Of a stretch of DNA of 64,000 nucleotides, positions 36,801-49,975 are shown piece after piece. Every line of letters starts with the position of its first letter. Positions within the stretch are counted from its first letter, which is position 1. This stretch comes from Cyclina sinensis (lineage: Eukaryota > Mollusca > Bivalvia > Venerida > Veneridae): the NCBI GenBank assembly GCA_012932295.1, contig JAAONU010000001.1, positions 37,417,449-37,481,448 of the forward strand, given 5' to 3'. The notes beneath the pieces were generated by a model. That model searched no databases and was not told the origin of the DNA. It worked only from the letters and a program-made list of their open reading frames with translations. The translations under genes were made by a program, and so were the position numbers.

Positions 36801-38874
36801 TGATATACAAGTGTTTTTAATTCATCAATAAATGAAGCAGAAATTCTTATGTCTGTTACATCTCTTGGTCTTAAAAAGGCATCATCAGGTAATCTTGTCC
36901 CATGCCAGCTTGTATATGGAAGAGAAGTTTTACTGCCGTTTATAATCAAGTTATTTAATAGATTGTTTACTAATGGTGAATTTCCCAAAACATGGGCCAT
37001 GTCTATCATAGTGCCAATTCACAAGAAAGGCCGTATTCATTCACCAGATAATTATAGGGGTATTGCCCTTTTAGATGTACTCAGTAAGTTGTATATAAGT
37101 ATAATTACTAAACGTGTCACTTTTTATGCTGAAGCATATGAAAAAATTGCTGAAAGCCAGGCTGGTTTTAGGAGTAAGTATTCGACGATAGATAATGCAT
37201 TCGTTTTGTTTTCTGTTATTAGTAAGTAGTTGAATATGAAGCAAAGGTCATTGTATGTTGCTTTTATCGGTTTTAAAAAGGCGTTTGACTCGGTTTACCG
37301 TGGTATATTAAGTAATGTGTTAAGGAAAGATGGTATAAAAGGAAAGATGTATAATTCTATTATGACAATTTATAAAAGCGTAAAAGCAACAGTTAGGACC
37401 AATGCAGGTTTATCAGATGAATTCCAGTGCCCAGTAGGCCTACGTCAGGGCTGTAGTTTAAGCCCAATCTTGTTTTCTTTGTTTATAAATGAATTGAATG
37501 ATGCTATCATTCACAGTAATGCTAGAGGCATACAGTTATTTCCTGATATAACTGAAATATTTCTTCTTATGTTTGCTGATGATGTTTGTTGCCTAACAGA
37601 TACTGTTGTAGGTCTACAACGACAGCTCAATAGTCTACAAGACTTTTGTAACACTTACAAGCTAACTGTTAACGTTGCTAAAACAAAAATTGTTGTTTTT
37701 AAAATGGCGGTAGGCTTTCTAGGTCAGAAAAATGGACATATAATAATCAACAAATTGAGGTCTTAAACCATTTTACTTATGTAGGTGTTCATTTCACTAA
37801 GACATCATCATTGTATAAAATGGCTGAGTATATAAGTGATAAAGCAAAGTTAGCATGTAACCATGTACTTACTTCCTTTAGGAACCTGCCATATATACCA
37901 TACAAAACATTTTTAAGGTCTTCAATTCTAAAATTGCTAGTATAATGTTATATGGTGCTGAAATTTGGGGTCTGCAAAATACACAATGTTGTGAAAAACT
38001 CCATATATATGCATGTAAACGTTATAGGAATGTAAGTCCTAAAGCATGTAATAACGCTGTGTTAGGAGATCTTGGAAGAGATCCTATGTACATTTTTGCA
38101 CAGAAAAGGGCCATAAAATATTGGTTGCGTCTACTTAATAGCCATACGCAAAGATATATCAAATTATGTAATAATATGCTAGTTTATTATGATTCCATTG
38201 GATATGTTAACTTGGTAAAAAATTGTATAGTAACGGTTTTGGTTACATTTGGGAATCTCAGAATGTATACAACCCAATGTTGTTTTTGAAAATGTATGAA
38301 CAGAGATTAAAAGACCAATATACACAGATATGGAGAGAACAGTGCCATACCAATGTAAAGCTACATTTATATAAGAATTTTAAACCCAACTTTGATGTTG
38401 AGTCATATGTGACATGTACTGATATTGCTAAATTCAGAACCTCTCTATGTAATTTTAGAAGTTTGTCTTATAGCCTTATGATAGAACAAGGTAGACACTA
38501 TAACATTCCACGGGAATATAGATTTTGTCTCTTTTGTGAAAGCATATTAGAAGATGAATTACATTTTATACTTTTATGTCCATTATATAAGGATCTTTGT
38601 GATAAATATATTCCTTCAGAATACATTTGTTCTCCATATGATATTAAATGTTGTCAACTATTGGCAGCTAAAAGGGAAAAAGTTGTTAGAAATTTAGCTA
38701 TGTATATATATTATTCACTGAAAAGATACTTAAGTATATACAACTGAAGAAGTTATTAAGCTTAAAATGTTCACTAGCACATACTGTTGTTGTCATGTGT
38801 ATTTGTAAATGTTTGTACTGTGTCTGGGCCGGAGGCCTACATGTCACATATGAATAAAGTTGTAAAGTTGTAAA
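33888..38874 (+). mobile_element. LINE N5: nearly full-length APE-type retrotransposon
   Basis: A 5.0-kb insertion in a SINE, read on the plus strand. 34194-34793 is an ORF1-like frame with a 2A-like box (DIESKPGP) and a coiled coil. 34827-35207 is an ORF1 RNA-binding-like segment (HLKCNLRIFGLEE). The endonuclease is at about 35345-36140 (SLNIEGLRSK, GIQETW, CGDLNSRT, GKGDFTFIG). RT is at about 36840-37770 (AGFRSKYSTIDN, FKKAFDSV, GLRQGCSLSPILF, FADDVCCL). A C-terminal Cys/His cluster (CLFCESILEDELHFILLCP) lies near 38525-38580. Stops and shifts occur at 35312, 36043, 37229 and 37767. The 3' end is a short GTTGTAAA repeat, not poly(A). The ends are fixed by comparison with unit B. Confidence 0.9.
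34194..34793 (+). CDS. ORF1-like protein of LINE N5 with 2A-like motif
   Basis: 199 codons. The N-terminal part has a hydrophobic segment (MILLYIVVLYRIVL), then LLILASDIESKPGP at about residues 86-99. Then a charged, heptad-rich region (about 105-190) reads as a coiled coil (NQINEMKDSYEKLEMKLF). The 2A consensus is D-V/I-E-x-N-P-G-P; here the Asn is Lys, which should weaken or abolish ribosome skipping. Such motifs are known in N-terminal regions of CR1-type LINE proteins. The next frame (34827-35207) starts 34 nt later and may be the rest of the same protein after a stop. Confidence 0.6.
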   Translation: MHRRTLACCMILLYIVVLYRIVLEGHHVVVNTFASDVDTQCFDIHCYIFSSTGEFGKINRKSATTVTVQPTVFFYRSTYVTYCSRLLILASDIESKPGPAEETLLIPNQINEMKDSYEKLEMKLFDSLSKFHGSIKNDLAAIHSETGSMKSDILEMNSKQYNFDGKLANMEQRLDDIEHDTDILRNDIGYLSIHGVETK

Positions 38875-39070
38875 GATCCCCAGAAGAGGTTGGAAAACAT
38901 TCTCTGTGACAGCTGAACTCGGACAATGGGTCTGAAGTTCATATGGGCCTCACCACTGAATCAAGTGAGAAAGCAGTCAGTCACATGCAGAAAAATCAGT
39001 TAGTACTGGTTGGGTACCTAGGAGCGCTAGTTAGGTGGGCTGACCTGCTGGATATAATACAAAAAGTTTT
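38875..39070 (+). mobile_element. SINE body, copy A (right part)
   Basis: Continues the head at 33827-33887: CCCCAGAAGAGGTTGG, ACTGAATCAAGTGAGAAAGC, GGTTAGGTGGGCTGACC-like block, GGATATAATAC. It aligns with 50037-50230 of unit B. The boundary to LINE N5 is the last TAAA of the LINE tail. Confidence 0.85.
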
Positions 39071-39226
39071 TAAAGAAGGCGTAAAACTTAAAAAGAAACT
39101 AACAAAAGAGGAAAACTGAATAATTTTAAATGAATGACAGCTCTGCAACTATTCAATTGCATTTATAACCAAGGTTACGTTTGACGGCAAAACCCAACAG
39201 AAATAAGAGCTTTCGTAGGACAGCGC

Positions 39227-39640
39227 GCTCGACTATTCACGGTACTTGACACTAAAGGGTTATAAAACCTTATAAACTCAAAATTCACACAAAATCCTTG
39301 ACAAAGTTACCTCCTGTTGTGGCAGTCTAAAGCCATGATGATAAAAAATGTTATAAATTAATCTGCAAGGGAAAGGTGTCTGGTGCTACCTTGCCGAAAA
39401 ACTTTAACCAAATTTCTAATTCGAAAAGGGGCCACAATTCACACAAAAATGTTTGACACAGTTACCTCCTTTGTTAGCAGAGTAGGTTCTTGATGGTAAA
39501 CAAGTATTGTAAGTTTCAGGGCTATATCTGCAAGGGTTAGGTGAATAAGGTTAGCTTGCCGAAAAACGTACTTTGACCTGAACCAACGCCGACGCCGGGG
39601 CGAGAACTATAGCCCTACTTATTCTTCGAATAGTCGAGCT
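39227..39640. repeat. TIR repeat, GCTCGACTATTC ends (unit A)
   Basis: The left end GCTCGACTATTCAC is matched inverted by ATTCTTCGAATAGTCGAGC. The inside holds two diverged ~170-bp subunits, each with TTGACA(A/C)AGTTACCTCCT and CTTGCCGAAAAAC. The GC-rich block AACGCCGACGCCGGGGCGAG precedes the right end. Same element in unit B at 50374-50772. No coding content. Confidence 0.7.
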
Positions 39641-42600
39641 AACAAAAACAGACATTAAACAGGTGTCAAATTTTAAGGGCTTCAAGATGAATTTTATCAA
39701 CTTCAATCTGAAGTATCTTATATTTTCCGGTTTTTTATACACTTTATGTTATTTATAGATATATATGTTCAAATTTGTTTCCTGAAAGCTGTAGGCATAA
39801 ATGTGCAGTTAAAATGGTTATAAGGAGGAAAATAAGCTATAATATTTTGCACCTTAAGTACCAGGTCTAAAAGTATGCACTGTGCACTAATTTCATGCTC
39901 TTTAAGTTAAAGCACATCTATGCATCCTGTATATCAAAATTCCATAATGGTGCAAGACCAAAGAAGTAATAGTAGCTGTCTAATGATCTGATTTCATGCA
40001 AGAAGTTGATAACCCTATATCTACAAAATTAAGATTACATCTTGATGTGCTCATATGGTACATGCTATTCAAATATAAAGAATGACCTTTTACCGGATGA
40101 TATCCTGTTCTGAAGGGTCAACAATATGCTCCTTGAGCATTTCATTTTTCTTGGCCTTCTTCAGCAAGGTTAGATCTGCCTTGTCCCATTGGAAAATGGC
40201 ATAGGACAACTGACTCATGAAAGTTGGATACAGTCGGTGAGTGTCTGTGGTGACGGCAGAGTTGAAGCGGCGCATAAAATGCCACACATCTAAGCGAACT
40301 TTCAACTCTGGCAAACCTTCTTTAAATGTGTTGACAGAAGGTGAGCTGCCACAACAATGGGCATCGACATACAACAACACTGGTGGGCGAACCTCTGAAT
40401 TATGGTAGAGTTTAACTACACCACGGATCATATCATCCACCAAGTAACCCTCAGCCGCTGTCATTACACTCTGAACCACCTGTCTATGTTCATTGCTGGT
40501 GTTTGTACACCAGGCTGCCGTTCTTGCTGTTTTTTCTGCAAGCTTCTTGGCAATTCTATTAAAAAAAGAATTTTACTTTATAAAAAATTAAGATGTATTG
40601 CGACTGTAACTGAAGACTATTCATACAAGTGATCAAACTGTAACAAGGTGGGATTTAACAGCTTTTCACTAAAAGTGTTACAGTTACGAAATATCACTAT
40701 GTAGTTCTAACTATACAGTTTTGCAGACATGTAGTCAGAAAAAGCAAAAACTGCATGGAGTTGATTTGTGCAGGCTGAGCTTGAAATGTGTCAATAAGAC
40801 AGAACCTCAAATTCTACTTCAGACAAACAAATAAATATGATGAATATTTTGAATTTCTATCAGGTTTCAAGACTTGTAAATATTCTTGGGAAGGATAAAC
40901 AGACAAATCTAGAACACGCTCGCCTACTATATGTTAATTACTTTGCAAGAATACTGAAAATAACGAAAAGCTGTAAGTAAACTGTTCTGAAGTATTTGTT
41001 CTTAACTGAGAATGGATGAAATATGAGGTGGAACTTTACTATAGTATTTTAAAGTAACAGATGTTAATTTTTGGTCAGCTGTGTTTGAAGAACTATCCTT
41101 CACGACTATTCTCTGAATTCGTGGCAAGAAATCTTATAAATGTTTGCCAAATGAAAACCTTCCTGAACAAATAATGATTTACAATATAACAGCTGAAAAG
41201 GGAAAATACCTCCTCTGTTGAATCCATCTTTAGCACCCTTCCAAAAACTGATGTAATGGCAGCCTTGACTTTATCTATGCGAACTAAGACATATTCAGCA
41301 TACACAACCTGGAACCACTGGTAACCTGGTACCTCTGTCAACTTGGGAGGGGCCTCAAATTCTGCCTCAACCAATCCCCTTGTGACAGATCGTTTGAAGG
41401 TCTGGCAGTCTGTGTAATACCGAAGGTATTTGTTTGCCCATTCCTCAGCATGCTGATCTTCTTTTGAAGTTGAGTGGCGCTGTTACCTTCAGAGAAATAT
41501 AGCAAATTTTAAGATAATTATTTGCAGCATACTAAATGATCTACAAACAGCAATGAAACTGTTTCAAGTTCTGTTCGGAGAAAAGCATTTCTTCAGTTTC
41601 TATCAAATGTTCTGAAGAAAATATTTTTAACAAACCATGACTAAACAATAAATAACATTATAACCAGCAACCATTTATGTAAATGTGATGATACAAATGG
41701 TATCAGAAATTGTTTAATTACAGACATGTATAACCAAATCACTGTATTAAATGAACATTTTAAATATACATTAATCACAGTGTAAATGTCAACATGTTGT
41801 TGCCACTGTCCTAAAAAGTGTGTATGTACATGAATTTCTAATTTACATGTATGATAATGCACATTAACATACGTTTTACTACAGTTTACTTCTTGTCAAG
41901 ACTGATAATCTATTTTAAGATAAAACTATTTGCTTATGTTCGTATTACGTCATTAATAGGTCATTTTGAAGGCACTCCCTATTTTGAACGCACGTGCGAT
42001 AAATGTGATAATGATTCATTTGAACAGCGACCTTAAATAACTTATATTTCTAGTTTCTGTTATATAATGTCTCTGATTTGAAGCAAACTGTACTTTCTTC
42101 TAATTTGTCGTTATTTTAGATCACGATGTTAAATTGACAAGTCAGAGTTACATTTAATCCAAAATGAACAATGTGAAGAATGTAACTGTAAAATCCTTAA
42201 GTTAAAATTAACCTTAATGTAAAACAATGACGCGAAGAACATCACTTAAAATCCAAACAATCAGGCACTTAAAAATTAAATTGGTGCCACCTAGCTTATT
42301 GGAACTTGGACTACTTCTTGAGGAAGTGGTGCTAAAGCAGAAAGTTGGGGCACACTACTTGACGAAGTGGTGCTAAAGCAGGAAGTTGGGGCACAGGCAG
42401 TCTATTCTGCGGCTCCACAATCTGTCTCTCCTGATCTTGAAAATAATGTTTTCATTCTGTCAGCATAAGCCGTACTTGTTGTTGCTGTAGACATCAGTAG
42501 CAGTAGTTTATTTTCTTTCATTCAGCTCTTAACTAGAGAACAGGTAAGTTGCCACCTCCAAAACAGAAGGAAAGCTTTTTTTCGCTTGTTGCCTTCATCA

Positions 42601-43179
42601 TTAGCAGTAGTGGCCATTTTGTGAAAGCAGCACTGATGCATGAATTGTCTATCGGAAGTAGGCATTCTCTGTAGTCAAAATTTCCAGGTGTGCTCCTGAT
42701 AGCTGCTGAATGCAAGGTTGGATAATGATAAAAATATTATGAGTTAAATTAACTAGTTGATGCCTTGTCTTCTTCCCCTCTGCTTTTATAAGGCCTATGG
42801 GCCTTCTGTCAAGAGTTTCTCATGACAGGCAGCATTAGAAGAAGTCAGCTGAAACTTCAGTGTGTTTGTCTCACCATACTGATTACTGTGTCTTGTTGCC
42901 GTGTCTTGTTTCTGTTTCATTTTTAGGCCTCTGGGTGGTACAACTGTAGGTCTAGTTAGGCGGGCTTTATGCTTGAATATGTTATGTACGCTCACTTTGT
43001 TTTAAACTATAATCTGTTTGCTTTTTACAATGAAATCCGACTGTCACTCTGTTTTGTGCACACTGTACAGTGCATGAGATCTGATTGTCAATCCGTGTGT
43101 TTGAGCACTACTTGTATTGTCTAAAATAAATCAGTTCCTCGTTAATGTCACATTCACATTGAGATCTGACAGTCACCTG

Positions 43180-45216
43180 GATTCACCACTATGCACTCTA
43201 CAGTCACTTCTGGTACTTTGGGAACAGCAACACGATTTTTAAGCCAGTGCTCTTTGTATTTGTCTTTAACCAAATGTAATTTTGGAATAGTTCTGATGTA
43301 TTGTGGAATAGCATTCCATATATTAACTGTATAATATGAAAAAAGTATCCTTCATGTAACTAGTACGAGGTTTTCGTTGTAGAACAAGATCGTTATGTGC
43401 CGTACATCACAAGTTATGATTACTATTTTTAGAAAAAGTTAAACTATCATGTATATATTCTGGGGCATAATTTGTTAGTGTCTTGTAGAATAGCACTACA
43501 GCATGGTACTTACATCTGTCAAAGAATGAAAGCCATTTTAGCTCTTCAAAAAGACCAGAGGAGGATGATTTTATCGACTTACCCAAAATAAGTTTTGCTG
43601 TTCTTTTTTGTAATGTACATACTTTTACATATGATTTATTATTCTTTCCCCAAATCGTGCAATTATAATCAAAAATCGGCAGAACGTAAGAATTATAGAA
43701 CAAGACTTTCATATAAAATGTTAAGAAATGTGTTATTTTTTTAAAGAGAGCGGTCTTGGCTTTAAGCTTTTTACATACGTTGTCTATTTGTTTATGCCAG
43801 GCTAAATGATTATCAATATAGACACCGAGTAATTTTTACGAAGTGACGTTTTCCAAAACAGTTCCATTTATAGCAAGATGAAGATCGTTTCCGTGTTTTA
43901 ACTTGTAACTTGATCCAAGTACCATGCACTTTGATTTCGATGGATGAAGGGACATGTTATAAAGTACACACCATTCATTTACACTTAGAAGATTCATTTG
44001 TAAATTACTTTGTATTGTTTTAATGTCATAACCAGACTCGTACATTGTAGAGTCATCTGCATAAAGATCCAGTTTTAAGTCATCACATGCAAATGTTAGG
44101 TCGTTGATATATATCAAAAATAGAAGTGGTCCTAAAATCGATCCTTGAGGAACTCCAGATGTTATGTGTAGCATTTCAGACTGAACAGTGTTAACTTTTA
44201 TTGTTTGTTTCCTGTCTGATAAATATGACTTAAAGAAATTAACAGCATTGCTAGAAAAGTGATATAATTTTAAATTATGTATTTATGTGGTCTACTAAAT
44301 CGAAAGCTTTTCTTAAATCTAAAATCACAGACCCTCTTATTTTACCTTCATCAATATCCTTCAGCCATGCATCAATTAATCTTATTAATGCTGTATCACA
44401 TGAGTGATTTTCTCTTAAACCGGACTGAGTTCTATGAATAACATTTGTTCTATCAAAAAAAGATTTAATTTGATTTGCTATATGCCTTTCAAAAATTTTA
44501 GAAATAGTAGGAAGTATTGAGATTGGTCTATAATTATTTGGGTCTTCATTATTTCCAGATTTGAATATAGGTATCACTATAGCTTTTTCAGTTCATCAGG
44601 GAATATACCTGACGATATACTATTATTGATAGTCGATGCAATGGGTGTCATTATAGTATCGCCACAGTGTTTAATAATTTTTGGACCTATACCATCGAGC
44701 CCTGTCGATCTATTTATATTAAGTTCATTGATGATCATTTTAACTTCGAATGGTGTAATAAATGTTAAAACAAAATTATTCTTACCTAATTTAACATCAA
44801 GCTTTTTTTCAAGACATCAAAATTGCTAGTCAAAAACTCAGACTTATTAATAATATTTGAAATACTTGAAGTTCATTGATTATATTCCGTTACTGTATCG
44901 CTAGTTATAAGCCTGTCAGGTAGTTTTATTTCGTTTGATTGCTGCAGATTAGCGATATCTTTTAAGTTTTTCCATATATATTTTGGACTTTTGTTTTCTT
45001 GTATCGCAGTGTTAAAAATTCTTTTTACTCTTTCTTATCATTAATGTATCTTTGTTTCGTAACAACTTAAAAATATAGCTGTCCATATTACCACTAATGT
45101 GGGATTGGTCTCTTTCGTGTAAAACTGACCGTATGTCTTCCGTTAACCACCCAGGTTGGTTGACGCGCTTTATCCTTTTCAATTCGTCTCAATTAAACCA
45201 AGACTGCTATATTTGT
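43180..45216 (-). mobile_element. LINE N3, copy B
   Basis: Same 5'-truncated RT as at 25170-27176. Better preserved in the middle: HITSGVPQGSILGPLLFLIY and LYADDSTMYESGYD are in one frame (44174-43836), where copy A has a short deletion. A single-base loss near 44585 and a stop at 44278 break the frame elsewhere. C-terminal FYNSYVLPIFDYNCTIWG at about 43700-43650. Confidence 0.85.
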
Positions 45217-47405
45217 TGATTTCAAGATTTCAAGATTTTATTTCTGAAACATCCAAAAGGCTAAAAAGCCTGTGAGGACACATTCCAGAAACGACGGATA
45301 ATAGAAAATTAGTACATTCAGAACTAAACAAATTACAGATATTGCTATACACTTACTATAATACAATATAGAAATACACATACAAGTATGTGAAATATTA
45401 AAGAGATAGTAGTATACTATTACCTTAATTTTTTAAAAACATAGTACTATACAGATTACAAGGAATGGTATTATTGCGGAAAAAAAGGCTAAGCTATATT
45501 GTTTGCCTGTTAGCCGCGAAACAAACTACAAGAAATAGTACTGTTATAACTGAGAATAATAGAAACAATAGCGACAAGATACCGAATTGTTACTAACCTT
45601 TGCGACAAGAAATATTAATTATCTATAACGTATATTGCGAAACACAATACAAGAAATAGTACTATACTATTATAATGTATTTATCGAATTAGAAAACTGA
45701 AGATAATAAAAACAACAAAACAATATTCCAAATTGCTACTGACCTTTGCGAAAACGAAAAATAAAGGTCAAAGCTTGGAAATATCAAAAATAGAAAAAGA
45801 TTCCATCAAGCATTTCATTTCATGGAGAAAGTGAGCAACAGTTCTTGTCGAAACGAAACACAAGAAATACTGCTACTTTATTAAATTAGTAAAACGATTT
45901 TCACTTTTAGATTGAAATACCTGTATTTACCTAATACTATATAGTGGTCCTAATTCTTTTCATTAACAGCCATACACTTATGAATTGTTATAAAGTATAT
46001 TTGACCTCATCATATTTGATTTGGAAACATGTTGACCCATTTTTTTTTAAAACAGAAGTAGTTTCAGCGTTTATTAATTCTAATATTTTAAACATATTTG
46101 GCCGTTTCCAATAATACGATGGTAATAACTGCTTTCTCAAGTCATCGTACATAGAACATTCTAGAACAAAGTGGTATTCATCTTCTAATTTAGAATATAT
46201 TGCGCATTTTCTTTCATTTAATGGTGTACTTACGGGTCTATTCCATCTACCAGTTTCAATACAAAGTCTGTGTGATGATAAACGAAGTCTAGATAAACCT
46301 ATTCTTAAGTTACTTAATATATTGATTATATCTAAATATGGCTGAAATCTTTATACAATCTTAATATACTTTTTTGAATCTGATTGTAATATCTTTATCC
46401 AAAATGTAACAATGGCATAAAGTCTATGGTTTCGTAAAGGCATTCTACCCAATTCCCCATATACAAAATCATTTGTGTCGTTTTTTCACACATAACAGAC
46501 GTTTACAAAACTGTAAATAAACTCTTTCTACAGCATTGCCGGTGTGAAACCCCCAGACTTCACATCCATAATTAAGTATTGGTAGCACTAATTTATCAAA
46601 TAAATCTAACTTATGTTTAATAGTAATATTGACAAATTTATGAATGTATTTGTTCAGTTTGAATATTGCCTTGAACGACTGTCCAGCTAAGGTCTTCTGA
46701 GCGTCAGAGAAAGAACCTCCCGTAGAGAAAACTATACCCAAGTAAACAAATTTACTCACTATTTCGAGGTTTAGAGCTCCATAGTGGAAAGCAATATTAT
46801 TCGCTAATCTACCACCTTTTTAAAAAATCATAACCTTTGTCTTAACAGGATTCACTGACAGTTTTCATCTATTACAATAAATATACAATAAATCTAAATT
46901 AGCTTGTAGTTCTTCACTACTATTGGCAAATATCACTATATCATCAGCATAGAGAATTAAAAATATTTTAAACATATGAGTATCTATTCCATCAACACCA
47001 TGTTCAATATACATATCTTCAATATCATTCACAAACATGGAAAATCGGAAAGGAGACAAACATTCACCTTGTCGTACTCCAAGACGGCATTCGAAACTTT
47101 CACTTACTTGATTCATAAACTTTACTCTTGACTTTACATTTTCGTACATGGATTTAATAATATCAAGAATATTACCTCTGAGACCTAGTCGAATAAGTTT
47201 TTGCCACAAGTTATCACGTGTTATGTAATCAAAAGCCTTACTAAAATCTATAAAAGCACAGTACAACTGTTTACTCTTATTTATTAAATGACCTATAAGA
47301 CCATGTAAAACAAATATATTATCTGTTGTACCCATTTTTGTCCTAAAACCTGCTTCTGCTTCTATGTATATATATTTGTTGTTTGACTGTAGACACAAAT
47401 ACAAT
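45217..47405 (-). mobile_element. LINE N4, copy B (5'-truncated)
   Basis: The 47404-46865 minus frame holds AEAGFRTKMGTTDN, AFIDFSKAFDYITRDNLW, LGVRQGECLSPFRFS and LILYADDIVIFANS, an almost complete RT core. 46759-46469 continues with FVYLGIVFSTGGSF and PILNYGCEVWGFH. The C-terminal part is degenerate. The 3' UTR ends in ATCTTGAA repeats at 45217-45240. Inserted immediately downstream of the TAG of the transposase-like gene, at the same site as in copy A, so the insertion predates the duplication. Confidence 0.87.
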
Positions 47406-49975
47406 ATGCAAGTTACTAATTTTCACTGATAATGGCCACTTCAAGTGTTAGGATTATCTTTCCTTTCTGTTTCTTCTGTTTCTTGTACTTGGAACCGAAG
47501 TGTTCTTTCCACTGGTTATAAGTATCTGTACTGGTGTGTGGGCAGTGGATGTTCCCACAGTACTGTTTATGGCCCCAAGATCTCATGTCATGGCCACATT
47601 TCTTGCAGACTGAGACTGTGGCTGTCCTAGTGTATGACCTTTTGAAATAACCAGTTTCTTCCTTCTCAAGCTTTCTTTTTCTGCAGTGTTTAGTTGAGTA
47701 AGGCACTCGCAGAGTTAAGGTATCTGCGGTGGTTTCAGCTGCAGTAGATTGAGGCTTTGGAAGTAAGCTTCTTTAGGTAGGTAGCACTGTTGATGGAGGT
47801 GACTTATCCTCTAAAATAATTTTGCGTCCTACGTTACACAAGTCTGATGTACTTGGCTTCACAGTAAAAGTATGTAGCTGATTTTCAGGAACATCAGCTG
47901 AAGTTACAGTTACCGGCTTGTGAAGTGGAAGTGGTAGAGATTCTGAAGCCATCCTTGGAACGGGATGAAGGTGAAGTCCCTGCTCCAAGAGATTTCCTTC
48001 TCTCTCTTTTCTTTTCAAGGGCACTGTACCTACACAATTATAAATATTGCGACAATGACAGAATTGTAAAAGACAATATAAATAAGAGTTAAATATGCAC
48101 ACTTACAAGACATTGTGCCAAATTTACAAGTTTATATCATATTTGGGCATAAGTGCTTAAACAATTAGCAATACATGCATGTTGTATCAGCATTTTATAA
48201 AAAAGTAAGTTCAAACAGGTATATTTAAAAGGTAAATATATGGTATTTTCCACAGTGATGGTGACCTGGCTAATACATGACAGCTGGATAGCAGTCTGGT
48301 ATATGAGTGTCCATGGACCAACATCCACCTTGAATATCGGCGTCCTCTTTTTGTAGTTGAACTGGGGAATTTTCTACAAAGAAGCAAAATAACTGCTTCC
48401 ATGTAGCGGTTAGCATCCGGCTTTGTTGCTGGTCCACGTCCTGGGGCTTATGCACACCTACAACGGAGAAACAAGAAAATACTGAGTATAGTTACATATG
48501 GTACTGGTGGTTCCATCACCTGACCTGTCTGCTTAAACAGGTAGTCAATTCCTATCAGTTCTCCTGAAACAAAGAGTTGTGACATTAACATTATTTGTTT
48601 TAAACCTAATACACTGTATACGAAAATAGTTAAACAGTCACTTTTTATTAAAGTCACTGTAGTCTGGAAGGAAAATGGCAGAGCATCTGATGATAATAAT
48701 AGCTCCTGCACATTCTGGTGCCATACACTGTCAGTGAGATACCTGTATTTTAAGTGATATAAAATAGCTTTGTTCACTTTCCTACAAGGTCAAACCAGCT
48801 GATTATGCCTGCAAGTAAGAGGTAGTATGCATTTAAAGAAAAACAGCATACCAGTATATTTTTGTGGAGGCTAGTAGTCAGGATAAAGCTTGCTGCCAAA
48901 CACCTCTGACTGCAGCACGTTGACAGCATTTTTAATTTGACCACTGTAGATATCAACCCCAGTATCCGCAGTTGTTGCAGCTGCCTCTCGATCCTGGTTC
49001 CAGCGCATCATTCCATCAAGCAGGTATGCCTGAAAATGTGCTGCACTTGATGAAGTTCCTGAAATTAAAACAAAATTGTAATAAGTATTCAAAAGAAAAT
49101 ACAAGTACTAAACATAAAATGACATAATAAAGAGACACGGGAATAAGATGTGAAATAAATAAAAGTAAACCAGCTGCAATGAACCTAGAAAGAAAGCTTA
49201 ATTACACCAAAACAATCTTTTACTTAATTTTAAAGTATTTTTGAAATTTTTACACTTATATTTTGAAATCCTTTCATAATTGTAGAACCTATAGAAAAAA
49301 AGCTAAACTGGTAGATTGATGAATTTGTTTTTGTTTTTTGAAACCTGAAGGGCATTTCTTTTACAGGTACATCCCGATGATTTCCTTTTTTCATGAACTA
49401 TAATACTTAAAAACCAATGATAATGACGCCTGATGTGTTAAGTTTCTTTAAACACAAGATTAACCAGAAATACTATTCTGTCAAAAGTTGAATAACTGTT
49501 GTGGGCAACAACAAACAAATTAATTTTACACTAGTAACAATTGTTTGTAAATCCATCAGAAGCCATAATGGTGTGGAAGTACTCAACCTGTTGAGGTGCA
49601 GGTGGAGCATTCAAGGCTGGTTGATCCACGAGCACAGTGGAAAACAGGCAGCTCAACTTCTCCTTTTTTCAAGGTACAAGTCTGGGTATACAGAGGGATA
49701 TTTGGCGGGTCCTGGATGCAGGTTATATGACACTTGTTAGTCCGCCACTGTTCCCAGATGCGGTCATGATTAAGGAGTGGCACTCCCATTGTGTCTTTTC
49801 CCTGGTCACTGTCAAACATGGTGAACAGGCTGTGAAGCAATTTAGTTGTCTCTTCTGTCTCTCTTGTAGAGCGACGGCAATGCAGAGCTAGCTCTTTTCT
49901 TTTAAAAATAGTTTTTGTTGACACTCAAATACCTTATTATCTTACAAAACATTTACCTCTGACAAAAGAGGAAAA

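Larger units (their letters stand above)
28406..41486 (-). pseudogene. Putative DDE transposase-like gene, copy A (at least nine exons, broken)
   Basis: Exons on the minus strand: 41486-41210, 40555-40094, 33752-33418, about 32284-32104, 31815-31571, about 31054-30904, 30159-29895, 29655-29424 and 29016-28406 (stop TAG). The protein contains YQWFQVVYAEYV, FGRVLKMDST (proposed first Asp), LYVDAHCCGSS (second Asp), VRLDVWHFMRRFNS, ELALHCRRSTRG, CIQDPPNIPLY, YRCARGSTGLECFHLHLNRF (possible catalytic Glu), GELIGIDYLFKQTG, an acidic stretch, ITGTEAATIIELWHNL, and a Pro-rich C-terminus. I know this architecture from multi-copy uncharacterised proteins of fish and invertebrates; the RNase H/transposase role is inference. 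Damage: 7-nt deletion near 41455, missing acceptor at 32284, 1-nt deletion near 28675 that removes the zinc ribbon, and two later insertions. The N-terminus is not found. Confidence 0.7.
24115..42128. repeat. Tandem unit A (18.0 kb), first of two directly repeated copies
   Basis: Starts TTAAATTGACAAGTCAGAG and ends ...GTCGTTATTTTAGATCACGATG. The same start occurs at 42129 and the same end at 53296, so A and B abut without spacer. Order inside A: 1 kb of shared sequence with ~40-bp repeats (about 24303-24375), LINE N3, LINE N4, the minus-strand transposase-like gene, then about 650 bp of shared flank. A is longer than B because it carries a hAT element, LINE N5 and about 2 kb that B has lost (29690-31755). 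A in turn lacks about 970 bp at 27885, about 40 bp at 28003 and about 400 bp at 32285 that B keeps. Confidence 0.85.
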
